A stretch of 64,000 bases of DNA, taken from assembly GCA_037576215.1 (NCBI GenBank), contig JBANDB010000004.1, forward strand, positions 3,224,001 to 3,288,000, given 5' to 3'. How positions within the stretch are numbered: position 1 is the stretch's first letter; every line of letters starts with the position of its first letter. Shown piece by piece: positions 53,421 through 64,000 of the stretch. Under the pieces are notes generated by a model that ran no database searches, was not told the origin of the DNA, and saw only the letters and a list, made by a program, of their open reading frames with translations. The DNA is from Armillaria gallica (taxonomy: Eukaryota > Basidiomycota > Agaricomycetes > Agaricales > Physalacriaceae). The position numbers were made by a program, and so were the translations under genes.

Positions 53421-56400
53421 CCTGCCGACCAACAATCCTCCTCCGCAGTTGGTATACTCAGCCCTCTCCCTTGCACCCTACCATCCTCCCTCAAAGCTTG
53501 TTCCCTGCCTCAACACGTCCGTAACTCGTCGAGAGATCTGGGAAAGGAACGGTGGCTTCGACGCCATCGTGTGCAGTAATGGACGGTGATGGGGTGATAG
53601 TAGTCGGCCAGGGGGGATGGTGAAGGGAGAGGGAGCAGCGAGCTTAAGAGGGTGGTTATGAGTGGATGGCCACGCGGATGACATGCCATTAGCAGGTGAT
53701 TTCGACGTCCGCACTCTCCACGCATCCCCGGCAAACGTCCAAACGTCAGTCCTCCCATGCATATCCCTCGCGAGCCATACCCTTGAAAGTTGACAACGCG
53801 TAGCTTGCACAAATGCGAACATAAATTCGGGCATGGCGATAAAGAATGTGTTCGGGTTTAGATTGACTGGACTGCAAAGAAAACGATAAGAAACATGATG
53901 GAGAATACCCAAAAATGTACTCACCAAGGACCCACTGACTGCACGCACGTCAGACCAGTCGACGCGCTACGCGCGTCTCGTCTCGTCCCGTCATTCCGCA
54001 TCACATTGATTGTACCATCGGAAACGAATATTCCTTCGTAGACACGAGGGCTGCCGCTCGCCGTGGGGGCGTCGACCTCAGGGGAAAATGGCTTGCACGA
54101 CGAGGAATTTCGATTGTATCAAGAAGCTGAAAATATCTTGAAATTAGCAGCTTGAATAAGCGGAACAAAGAAAGATAAAACTCACCAGGCAGGGAGAAGA
54201 TATTATTAAAGTTCATCTTCTGTGATTTGTGGAAGAAAATACGGTGCCGCAAGCATGAAAAGTAAGACGGGATGGATAGATGGTGGAAGCGCGAAGCCAA
54301 GGCCGGTGTCTACCGGCACAGCCATGCCTTCGGCAAACATGTCTGTCCCGATTTGGAACTCAACGCTCCGCTTCAAGCGTCGAGTTCAGAACACGCCTAT
54401 TATGCCCTACCATCCTTCAATACACCGATGAAGGATGATGGATAAGATAAAGGTATGTGTTGGTGGGCATGTGGTGGGATGACATAGGAGCATAGTGACG
54501 GCCGAATGTGGGCGTGAGTGTAATTCACATATCATTTGTTCTGAGGCTTATATACCGTGCAGGGACCAGTGAATCAACGATCGGAGTCATATGATGCCAA
54601 TGAAAATCAACAAAGTGTGTGCACATGCAACCGGAAGAATTTTCAGGTTCATACAAATTTACATTCTTCGCTTTACTTAATTTCTTTGCAGCCGGATCTG
54701 ATTTCCAAAACCATGGCACTGCTGGTTCAGCATTGCCGTGATATTGGAAATGTATTTGGCTGTAGTTTATCCTTCTTCCCCTCGTATTTTCTGCCTGCTA
54801 ACTTGATGATAGACGTAAGGATCCACAGATGAGCATTGAAATCTCAAACTCAACATAAGCTTTCAATTGTGAATATCCTCAAAATTTTAGTTTCTAAATT
54901 ATCTGCCTTGTCTGAGCTTCCGTCATCTATTACGAGTCTGTTTCCATGTGCCATGAGTCTCCGAGATTTCTATGATGTGTCCAATCCCAAGGTTTTCCCG
55001 AACTTAACTCTTCGGTTTCACGCAATATTATCTTATTGAAGTGTGAAGGTATTCTGACAACATCGCCATATTTACCCACCGCACTAGGTCCCACTTCTGT
55101 AAAGTCTGTGTGCATTCACTTTCCCGTAACCAGGCAAGTATCCATACGGCATCCTTCAGAATTCCAGAATCCATAGGTAAGTGATCATCGTGACTGCAAC
55201 TTGAACTCAGGCACCTGCATGACACTTCTTTCCCTGCATCGCCCCCAAGTTCGCTTCAATTATTGGAACGTGTGCTTGAATCAGATAGCAGGATGATGCC
55301 GGGATGTCCGAGATTTCCCTGAAGGTCATCGTACTCATCGCGTTCCCAAATCCCTAGGTATCAGAAGTGAGAGCGAATGAAAATAGGGAAATCAGCATCA
55401 GCTTTGGTCGCCCCGCTGATCTGAGCATGGCAAAATTTGGAGCAACGGAGAAATCCTGGAAGCCGTTTATCCAATTTGAATTGATCGACCTCGTATCAAT
55501 CCTGCAACTGGAATAACCCTACCCTGGAGGGATGGATAAGCAATACTATTGCCATGAGAAAATTGGGACATAAGATGATCTTATCCACATTCTCCGTATC
55601 CCCATGTACCTCTTGAATGCTTACGCCAGAGAAGTTCGAATATTGAATGTATGGAGTGCGTGTTCCCCGATAAGAATTCTAGACAGCGATGAATGATATT
55701 CAAGTCGAATTATGAACTGACAACTCGCATTGACGTGCCGGAATTACAAGCAGGTTGAAACCGCTTGTCGTTTGCCTGGAAATGATTACGCCACCTTGAA
55801 CTTCTACCGGTAGTCCCGTCCTGATGCCCCTTCTCCTGCGCAGTCAGGGCTGTAACCTGGGCGCTCAATTTCCCGCTTCGTGAGAAGGTGCAAACGGCAC
55901 TATTGACTGCCCTAGACACCGTCCTTCGTGACGAAAGGTACTATCTAATTCCACTGTCCTTCCTCGTGTGCAAGGGAACAGGAGCACGGGACTCTAGTTA
56001 CTCCCGCAGTTCAGTCATGTTTTATTTGGTCACATAATGAAGACTCACCATTGATTCCATCAATAGTCTCTCCATAGTTTGAGATGATGCCCGAGTTTCA
56101 TATCAACGACTCGGAAATTCGAGTTTGGCTTTGAGGTGGCAGCATGGGCAGTGGAATCGGAATGGTAGAAATGACACTTACGAGCCAATGGACATGTTGT
56201 ACTGTAATACAGAAATTATCAGCGCTCAGAATACATGAAAACGTAGAACATACGAACCCTGATACCCTGTAGTCCAACGCCCATCTCAATGTGTATTGCG
56301 CCCCGTGCCATTTGTACCGAGAGAACTCAAACTGAGCTGAATTCAGTTTCATAAGAGACACCTACGAGACTCTGAGTAGACACTCGAATTCTCACAGATG

Positions 56401-56940
56401 TTTGAAGAGAATAGAACTCGAGAGAACAAATAAGAAGTCCTAAGAAGTCCTTGAAACTACATAATTAAACGAGGACAGGAGGATCGCGTACCTGTGAGTT
56501 TACATTTTTGCTATTTCAACAACGGTGGAGGACGTAATCCTCATTTCTTGAGGCTTGACGTTCAGCAGAGAGTCGAACGAGCAGTGTAGTGGTGGTATTG
56601 ACAAAAGAGGAAGGCATCTCCCGGCATTCCGCGATCCGATGAACTTCTCAAGTGATACATCGCTCATTTTGACTTCCTACCACTCTCCCAAACATCTCGA
56701 TTCAGTTCCTTTCTCTGTAAACTCGTCTTACCATTTCCCCACTATGACGGGGACTTCATCTATTAGCATTGCGTGTTTACTTGTATTACCTTTGTGTAAT
56801 GACGCGTTTTCCGCATCCCTTTTGGACTCGAGACAACCTCTATGGAGAATCGACGACTCTCTGGACCCTGCACGACGCGTCAGTCGTTAATGAAGTCTTC
56901 GGACCGAGAAACCGATGCGTCATAGATCATGACATGGACT
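53421..56940. other. No gene recognised; minus-strand intron-like signals
   Basis: ORFs are short and lack motifs. On the minus strand possible donors occur at about 53925, 54185, 56050 and 56175, so a transcript with short exons is possible, perhaps a non-coding RNA or decayed gene. No reliable exon chain was obtained. Confidence 0.35.
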
Positions 56941-58930
56941 GGCATCCCTGACATCAATAGGAGCCCCATTTACTCCAGGTGAGTTCTCCTTTTTCGTGTG
57001 ATTTCAGGCTTCGAAAATGCACTGATATTTCTTTTTCTAGTTACATAAAGTTTGTTCAATTCAATTAAGGGTCCCAGGTGTCAGTGAAAGGGTGGAAATT
57101 CCGAATAACAATAACCGGCGCGTTCCCTAGCCTCTCTAGAACACGGTATGTACTTACACATCCTGTTAGACAGGTATTTGCATGTATCCTTGCCGATGGT
57201 ACCACGACGGGGGCGAATAGCTGTCAGATATTAGACCTAACCGGTTGGAAATAGGCGCGGAAACACTTCCCAACGTAAGTTGTATACCTGCGTATTCCAA
57301 AGTTCTGATATTCATGTGGCTCCAAGATGTCCCTGTCGCGTAGTCAGGGTCCATGTGTCAACGTTATTACACCCGGTACCTGCCCGAAAACCAACACGAA
57401 TGTTGGAAGATTGCCCAGTGCGTATAATCTGTTTCCTTGAATTCACTAAACACCTAACATTGTACCAGGCTAGGTGTGGATCGGTTGGGGGCAGAGATGG
57501 GTGTCTTTATTTCTCGGATGTGTCACCATTTCATCTCATACACAATATCGGCAGAACTAAATACAATACGACAGGATACGACACGGGGACCTCATTCAGC
57601 TGTGTATCTATTTTTCGTATCTTCCATATTCCAGGCATCTCGGAATTCAATGTCCGATATTCGCTTGCCTGTAGCCAACTCGGCTTATGTTATTTCCATG
57701 CTCCCTGAGCTCCAGGCCTACGTGAAGTCTTTAAATACGAGGTATGTTCTCCCATTATTCTCATCATCCCATTCATTCCCACTTCCCCCCTCCTTCTATA
57801 GCCTCTCCTCTCTTCTTCCCTCTATACCTCACATCCACCAGTCCTTCTCTCGTCGTTGCAGACATTGTTAGCTGCTCATTGTGGCTGCGCGTTTCGTCGT
57901 CGACTTGGTCGGGCACGACGAATTTGGTCTCGTGACCGGAACCATCGAATTCGGCCCGGGTATTGTTCGTTGATTCGTCTCTCTGACAGTGACGATAACG
58001 ACGGTGAGCTTGCTATCGACGACGGTGAGTCCCGGTATTTCTTTCAACGATTTCTTTTTTATTGACTGTGCACAGGCTCTCTCGCGGACGAAGTAGATTC
58101 GATGGTAAGCCAGTCTGGCAACGTTGATCCGGATTTTTTTTTGCTAAGAATTCATTGCAGGATGCTAATATTGGTATAATGAAGACCAGCTAGCTGTCTG
58201 TATCTGGTAAGCTAGCTACATTCTTTTCCTTGATGCTCGCTAACTGCTGTTTTTTCAGCCTATGTATCCTCGACGATGGTCGCACGACACCACGTATTCG
58301 ATGATATATTCAAATTTTACTACGGGATGCCCTCAAGCTCACGATGAAGACGTTGCGCATCGGCTTGACGAAATAGATGGATAGCAATGAAGTGATGGAA
58401 AGGATTGAGTGTGATGTGAATGGGATCTGTTGGGTGTGCATGCAGAGGTGAGCTCTTTAATTGTTCAAGGCTTGTTCATTTTCTGATCTTTCGTTGACCA
58501 GATTATCGGCGGAGACGTTTGGCGTAGAGATACGTGTATTCATTTGGATCGGGACGTTCAGCGGGTTATCACGCGTGGATGTGAAGACGGGTTGGGTTGT
58601 TGGGGAGAGACAGGGCTTCAAGTGCGCGTGCAAGTAACGTCGCCGAGGTGAGTGTTTATTTCTTCGAGATTTTTCTGATTTAAAAATGCATCAATGCAGG
58701 TCATCTTTTCATCACGGATAGCCGGCAATGGCCAGTCCTGGCTGGGGACCAAGTTTTCGAACGCCGGCATCGATGGCGACTTTTCGGGGCGATGGTTTAC
58801 TTTGGGAATCAGGTCGACGACCAAGTAAGTTGTACAACAATAGTCTAAGATTTACCTACTTACCCTTCTTGTCTCTAGGTTAACGGCGATGCAATGTATT
58901 CTTTCCCTCGGCGGGATTGCCAGCAATACT
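56940..58930 (+). other. Intron-rich plus-strand transcription unit, product unclear
   Basis: A series of well-formed short introns occurs on the plus strand: GTATGTTC (57741) to TTGCAG (about 57862), GTGAGTCC (58024) to GCACAG (about 58075), GTAAGCCA (58105) to TTGCAG (about 58160), GTAAGCTA (58207) to TTTCAG (about 58259), GTGAGCTC (58449) to ACCAG (about 58501), and GTGAGTGT (58647) to TGCAG (about 58700). Exon frames do not join into a recognisable protein without stops. It may be a pseudogene, a non-coding RNA, or a gene whose exon order I have misjudged. Confidence 0.4.
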
Positions 58931-59228
58931 AGCTAGTCTTAGGCTCATACGAGGGACCGATAGCCATAGGAGGGATGGTGGTGGTTGAGGCCTGAAGGCC
59001 TGAGGGGGTGCCCATAGCGAATGCAGAATGTACTGAGCAACGCTGAGTGCCGTTATCAGGTGTGTAGCTTTGTTCTAGTTGGTTTCTCCTAGCTCATGTG
59101 TTTTTTTGGGTAGCATCGGACTCTAGTGAGGCTTAGCCATGGTGGATGATGTTAAGCGTGGCGACGGTGGTGAGTTGGTTCATTTTTATTGATGTTTTCG
59201 TCGGTTTCTGAACATTTTTCTCAAGATC

Positions 59229-59870
59229 GTGTATCCCAGCCATGCGAGATGCCTCAAGCTCACATCTAACCCTCCGTATGACAACTGAATCGTTCTTCCA
59301 AGACAGAGTACAGTCGGGATGGAGATCGTGAAGCAGGTTCACGACTCTGAAAGCATGGACCGAGGCGGCGACATAATTCCCCATCGTAGGGAGACGGTGA
59401 GTGCGACAGGGGAAGGAATTGAGTGGAGTACGGATGATGAGGTGAGCTCGTTCATTTATGCAGAAATGATTGCTCTAATAAGGCAAATACAGGTCGTTTG
59501 GTTGGAAGCCTAGTCGATTCACTGCCAGTTCTCTTAAGCCCATGTATCCCAGCCGTGCGAGACGCCTCAAGCTCACTGACGAGCTCACATCCGACCCTCC
59601 GTATGACGACCGACTCGTTATTCCAAGACAGTGTACATACGGCATGGAGAACTTAAGCAGGCTCCCGAGTCTGAAAGCATGAACCAAGGTGGCGGCGTGT
59701 ACGAAAGTTCCCTTCGTATGGAGACGGCAAGAGAGCTGTGACAGAGGAAGAATCAAGCGGAGTACGACTGGGGAGGTGAGCTCGTTCATTTGTCCAGAAA
59801 TGATTGACCTAATAGGCGAATCACAGGTCGTTTGGTTGGAAGCCTAGTCGGGATTCACGGCCAGCATGGA
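59229..59870 (+). repeat. Tandem duplication of an exon-intron-like segment, period about 313 bp
   Basis: Two units start GTATCCCAGCC at 59231 and 59544. Both contain CCTCCGTATGAC, TTCCAAGACAG and GACTCTGAAAGCATG-like sequence. Both end with GAGGTGAGCTCGTTCATTT...ACAGGTCGTTTGGTTGGAAG then CCTAG, which looks like a donor-intron-acceptor followed by a short exon. Confidence 0.75.
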
Positions 59871-60139
59871 GGCTGGTGTTTAAATGTAACAAGTTCAGAG
59901 ACTGATTGTGTACTAGGTAAGTACAGCTGTCAGTACGACAACTTCGGTGCTAATATCCCCTTGCAGCTAGGAAAATAATAAAATTTTGTTAAAGGTAAGG
60001 GTATCAATTACTTGTACCGGCAGTATACTGAAGTGAAATTTTAACAGATATGCCGCACTGAGCTTGAACACGAAAATGAGATTGAATATGTAGAGTACAT
60101 GTATTGTAAGCACTGAGTAGTAGCCGCGACGGACACGGA

Positions 60140-60590
60140 CACGTCGCGGGGTGCGGATGTACATGCAGCACGCGCGTATGCGGGTAATGTGCGGAGGGGA
60201 AGGTGTGTGCAGGGAAGATATGGGGGGGATGGCATGTGCGGATGGAGGGATATGCACGGGAGGACGGAGTGGATGGAGACGTCGCGTGGACGGCAGGGCA
60301 AGGAGATGGCATGGAGGGTCGTCCTGTGGCTGTGAGGGATGTCGTCGGCTGTGGAGGATGGTCATGGTTGTGGATGTCAGTGGCTGTACAAGGGAGAGGT
60401 CGAGAGGGAAGGGAGGGAGGTTGTCTGTGGCTGTGAGAGGAAATGGGCGGAGGAATGGGCAGATTCATAGAGACGAGCATATTCACGGAAGGGACAGTCA
60501 GTCGCCGGATGGAGGTCGCGAGGTCGAGAGATGGGGGGAAAATGGCGCAGATAGTAGGAGCAGGCAGGTGGAAGAGCCCGATTCACAGGA
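60140..60590 (+). repeat. G-rich, purine-biased low-complexity tract
   Basis: Strong excess of G and A over C and T on the plus strand, with many GGAGG, GGGA and GGATGG runs. Long ORFs here on both strands are products of composition. G-quadruplex formation is possible but untested. Confidence 0.55.
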
Positions 60591-60598
60591 GCAGCCTC

Positions 60599-63060
60599 GC
60601 GCCCATTACCCCAAGTCGAAGCCGAAGAAGTCAATGGGCAGGTTTTACTGTTGGCCCTCTGAGCGAGAAGCCACATCGGCGGGCCACTCATCCGACCCAA
60701 CGTAGATGCGAGCTATCCAGGGTCTCAACTTGTCTCCTGGGGTCCTCTTCCCCACATGATTCCCCCGCATCCGTTGGCCTAGCAGAAGAAATCCCTACAA
60801 CACTTTCTGAATGTATCTGACGTGCGAATCATAATCCTCTTGTCGCGTGCTAAGCGTTACTCGCAGCTAAATTCCTTGCAAAATCCAGCTAAACAGTCCA
60901 CAGCACACGTCTCGATATGGTTCCGCTTTTCTCATGAACAGCGATTGCAAGTTGGTCATGGAGATCTTATGTTTCCCCCACGTCTTGCATAAAAGCTGCT
61001 GCTATTAGCTCCTACCCCACACTCGTGATGTCCTTCACGGATGCCCAAACTCTTCTTGCTGTCCTCGTCTTCACAGCTACTCTCCTCGCTGTAATATACA
61101 CTAGACTACGACGCCCCTCTTCTGGCTTACCCTTACCTCCAGGACCGCCAAGCGACTCGATATTTGGGACCTCGTTTCAATCCGAGTTGTACGTCCTCGC
61201 GAATTACTTTCTGTGCATCTCGCCTAACAGCACTTAAGCTTCTACCGACATTTCGAGCAATGGACACAGGAGTATGGGCCAGTGTTCTCATTCAGGCAAG
61301 GTTTAAAGACCGTCGTCGTCATCGGGAGGTTCCAGGCGGCCGTGGACATCATGGAGAAAGAAGGCGCTGCGCTCGCCGACCGTCCTAGGTCCATCGCTGC
61401 TGGGGAGACGTTGTCTGGCGGAATGCGCGTCCTTCTTACGCCAGCCGGCGAGCAGTTCAAGAAGATGCAAAGGTACACCTAATGATTACTTTGGTGCATT
61501 AATTCAACTCGCCCTTTCGTTAGAGCCTTGCATTCTCATCTCTAGCCAAAGAGCGTCGCTTCGTATTCCCCGATACTCATGAAAACCACGAGAGAGAATA
61601 TGCTGGACATCATTCAGGATCTAGAGAGGCACCAGGACCATGCAAAGCGGCGCGTAGCTTTCTCTTTTCTAATTGTCATTTCCCGTACTGACATTCGCTA
61701 TAGCTACGCCGCCACTGTGGTGATGGCCTTAGCATACGGCAAGGTCCCACCATCATACGAAGACCCCGAAGTTCAATCCGTCAATCGATGCCTCACCAGA
61801 CTCGGACTGACGATGCGCGCCGGAGCCTGGAGGGTCGACATTTTCCCATTGCTTAAGTGAGGTCACTGATCTTGAGGCGAACGTGGGTTGACCTTCATTA
61901 GATTCGTCCCAGGGTATCTGAAACCACTCAAAGACGGCCATGCTGAGGAACTGGGTCTCTTTAAAAGCCTCCTTCAAGAAGTTCGAGACCAGATCGTATG
62001 TCTCCCTTCTCCGTGACCCTTTGTGCTCTTGACGTTGTCCTCCTAGGCGAGAGGTGATGAAGTTCCGTCTTTGTTTGGGAAATACCTTATAGAGCGACAA
62101 GAAGAATATCAACTCAACGACGACGAGACGGCTTATCTTGCTGGAAGCATGTTTGGAGCTGGCAGTGACACCACGGCGTCGGCGATTAGCGTGGCTGTCA
62201 TGGCTGCAACATGCTACCCCGAGACGCAGAAGAAAGTTCAAGAAGAATTAGATGCGGTAATCGGAAAAGACAGACGTGCGTTTGTGTGACTTGCATTCTG
62301 ATTGGGATTCTGATGTGGGGCTTTCATCCAGCGCCGACATTTGCCGATCAGGATATCCTTCCTCAGACGATGGCGTTCGTGCTAGAGAGCTTTAGATGGC
62401 GACCCGTCACGTCTGGCGGGTTCCCACATAAAGCTACGCGGGACATCATCTGGGTGTGTACTCTCTTCGTCATTCTACATCGTAATCTTATGGTTGTGTA
62501 GAACAATTACTGTATACCAAAAGGGGCGTCTGTCATAGGTAATGTGTGGTAAGTCATGCCACCTGGTTATGAGAGTAGCCGGATGACGATTCACATTCAA
62601 GGTCTGTGGGACGCGACCCTGCCATATTCCCAGATCCGGAGACGTTCAATCCGCAACGGTGGATTGCGGCAGACGGGACGCTGCGAGATGACATACGGTC
62701 ATACCCATTCGGGTTCGGTCGAAGGTACGACATTCCAGGACCCGTTTACCTCAAGCTAACATAAGGGGCAGAGTATGCCCTGGACAACATATAGCGACGG
62801 CGTCGACGTATATCAACACGGCGCTGACGCTGTGGGCGTTCAGGCTTCGTGAAGACGAGAAGGAGAAGATTGATACGTTGGCATTTACGGAGAGTGCGAA
62901 TGCACATCCGATGCCGTTCAAAGCCTTGTTTGAGCCGAGGTTGGGGGGTGGATGGGATGCTGTGAAGGAGGCGTTTGAGGCGTATGGGATGTGATTCGGG
63001 GGCTATATGTCAAAGTCGCGCTTTTGTATTTTTATCTGTATGACCGTAAAGGAGTTTTGA
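60599..63060 (+). repeat. Direct segmental duplication, copy 2 (with P450-5)
   Basis: Matches 49188-51630 from the upstream region through the P450 gene and about 60 nt beyond its stop. Divergence is a few percent by eye, with mostly single-base changes. Confidence 0.9.
61028..62994 (+). CDS. P450-5: intact near-copy of P450-4
   Basis: All nine exons and splice sites of P450-4 are present (offset 11,415 nt in exons 1-2, 11,419 thereafter) and the frame is open to TGA at 62992-62994. The last exon has one extra codon (LGGGWD for LGGWD). I-helix AGSDTT, ESFRW and the split FGFGRRVCPG are conserved. The same 54-nt in-frame candidate intron is retained in exon 3. The TATA-like box reads CATAAAAG (60988-60995) instead of TATAAAAG, so expression may differ. 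Substrate unknown. Confidence 0.93.
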
Positions 63061-64000
63061 AGCAAGGGTTTGCGGGATATCGGTCTGTGCTCTCAAACAG
63101 TCCTTCGGTCCTAGGCACGTGACCAGCTCGCTTCGCCTCGTATTAGCGTCGGTCGATCAAAATAAAACGCGTAGGATATTGTTTCGATGTATATACTAGT
63201 TCGACATCTGTAGTCGTTTATTCTGCTTCGTTTACCCATGTTCATTTAATTTCCGTAAAAGTGGAAGAGACTAATTGTAATTCTATCGAATACATCGCTC
63301 CAGTCTGAGTCGTAGCTAGTCGATCATGAGTTGCACAGTAGCTACGCTGCTTAACCTTGCTTCTCCAGGTCGTTCAGGCGTTGAATGGGCTCGTTCTAGA
63401 CCGAATTTGAGGATTTCCCCTGCCATGAGACGTCACAATGGTGACGATATTGTAGATCATATTATCACGAAGAGCCCATATCCAACGAGGACGTTGACGA
63501 GTTACGGGTAGTGTGGACGCAATGACCAAGACACTGGCACCGAGTGCCGTGAGTATCAAAGACAAAGACACCACGTCTAACGAGCCACCTGCTAGGACGA
63601 ACCACCGCGAAAGAGGCTGTTATTTTGTTCTTTAGAGGCTCGTTAAACGGGGTGCAGCGGCAGAGGCAAGTATCCCGAATTGGACACTCGTCTCTACAGC
63701 ATAGGAAACCGGTCGATAACGATCGTGCCTGTGCTGTACTTACCCGGGAATCTCGCGAGTGAATGGATAGAGAGTGGGGTGCCTCGTCGTTGGTATCGTG
63801 GGGGGCAGTTGTTGACATATAAATGCCACGAGACAACGTCGCCAGCAAAAGCAGTTAGTCAAGCTGCCGCTTGCTAAGGTTTGGATGTTGTACCACCATT
63901 CACAATCGTGAACGGTTGGGATATGGCGGTGGGCAAGAGGGATGGTTTTTGTGGGTATTACCAGGATGAAACCTGTAGAAAAAGTGAAAAGTGAAATCGA
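62995..64000. other. No firm gene; possible partial minus-strand exon
   Basis: On the minus strand, 63574-63374 encodes a hydrophobic stretch (VSLSLILTALGASVLVIAS) then RQRPRWIWALRDNMIYNI, preceded by an acceptor-like CAG. This could be the last membrane exon of a host gene whose other exons I could not place. Nothing else was recognised. Confidence 0.25.

Noticed and set aside
53478..53948. 156-codon minus-strand ORF
   Set aside because: It overlaps purine/pyrimidine-biased sequence with another ORF on the same strand and has no recognisable domain.
60151..60705. 184-codon ORF on the plus strand and 160-codon ORF on the minus strand
   Set aside because: Both arise from G-rich low-complexity composition; no motif and no credible start context.

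Overview
The window looks like the genome of a mushroom-forming basidiomycete (Agaricomycetes). Host genes carry many short introns of about 45-60 nt, cytochrome P450 genes sit in tandem families, and Ty3/gypsy chromovirus-type retrotransposons with carboxy-terminal chromodomains are nested in one another. No ribosomal RNA gene, canonical tRNA gene or CRISPR array was seen. All calls come from reading the sequence alone; no database search was run.

Positions 1-33,500 are mostly transposable elements. TE-A (minus strand) runs off the left edge. Its 5' LTR is split by TE-B, a complete 11,175-bp chromovirus (3928-15102) with 404-bp LTRs and a CCGAT target duplication. TE-A had itself inserted into the integrase of TE-C, whose tail lies at 15180-16434. 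TE-D (minus, about 19740-25680) is a 3'-truncated relative of TE-B. TE-E (about 29030-31032) is a 5'-truncated copy that sits in TE-F, a different gypsy lineage. The TE-F integrase is also split by a 246-bp CACTA-type MITE. TE-B and TE-D share unusual traits: a self-priming primer-binding site, a leader with several tiny membrane-peptide ORFs, a pre-gag ORF, gag, a gag-pol linker ORF, and a 1,690-bp TG...CA block (R block) inserted at a different place in each element. Nearly all of their decay is CpG deamination: coding frames are broken by TGA where a sister copy or the family has CGA.

Positions 25973-28461 hold a decayed multi-exon gene of a family common in mushroom genomes. Positions 33500-37200 hold repeats, a possible solo LTR and one hypothetical spliced gene.

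Positions 37200-51600 are the gene-rich part: a three-exon gene for a Tse2-type ADP-ribosyltransferase-fold protein, a frameshifted F-box gene fused by rearrangement to a 5'-truncated P450, two further P450s of the same family (one dead, one intact with 12 exons), two small hypothetical genes, and an intact P450 of a second family. That last gene is repeated almost unchanged at 61028-62994 as part of a direct duplication of about 2.4 kb. The 9 kb between the copies has no clear protein gene but holds diverged tandem repeats and intron-like segments. The P450s are probably xenobiotic or secondary-metabolism enzymes; no other pathway gene is visible, so no cluster product can be proposed.
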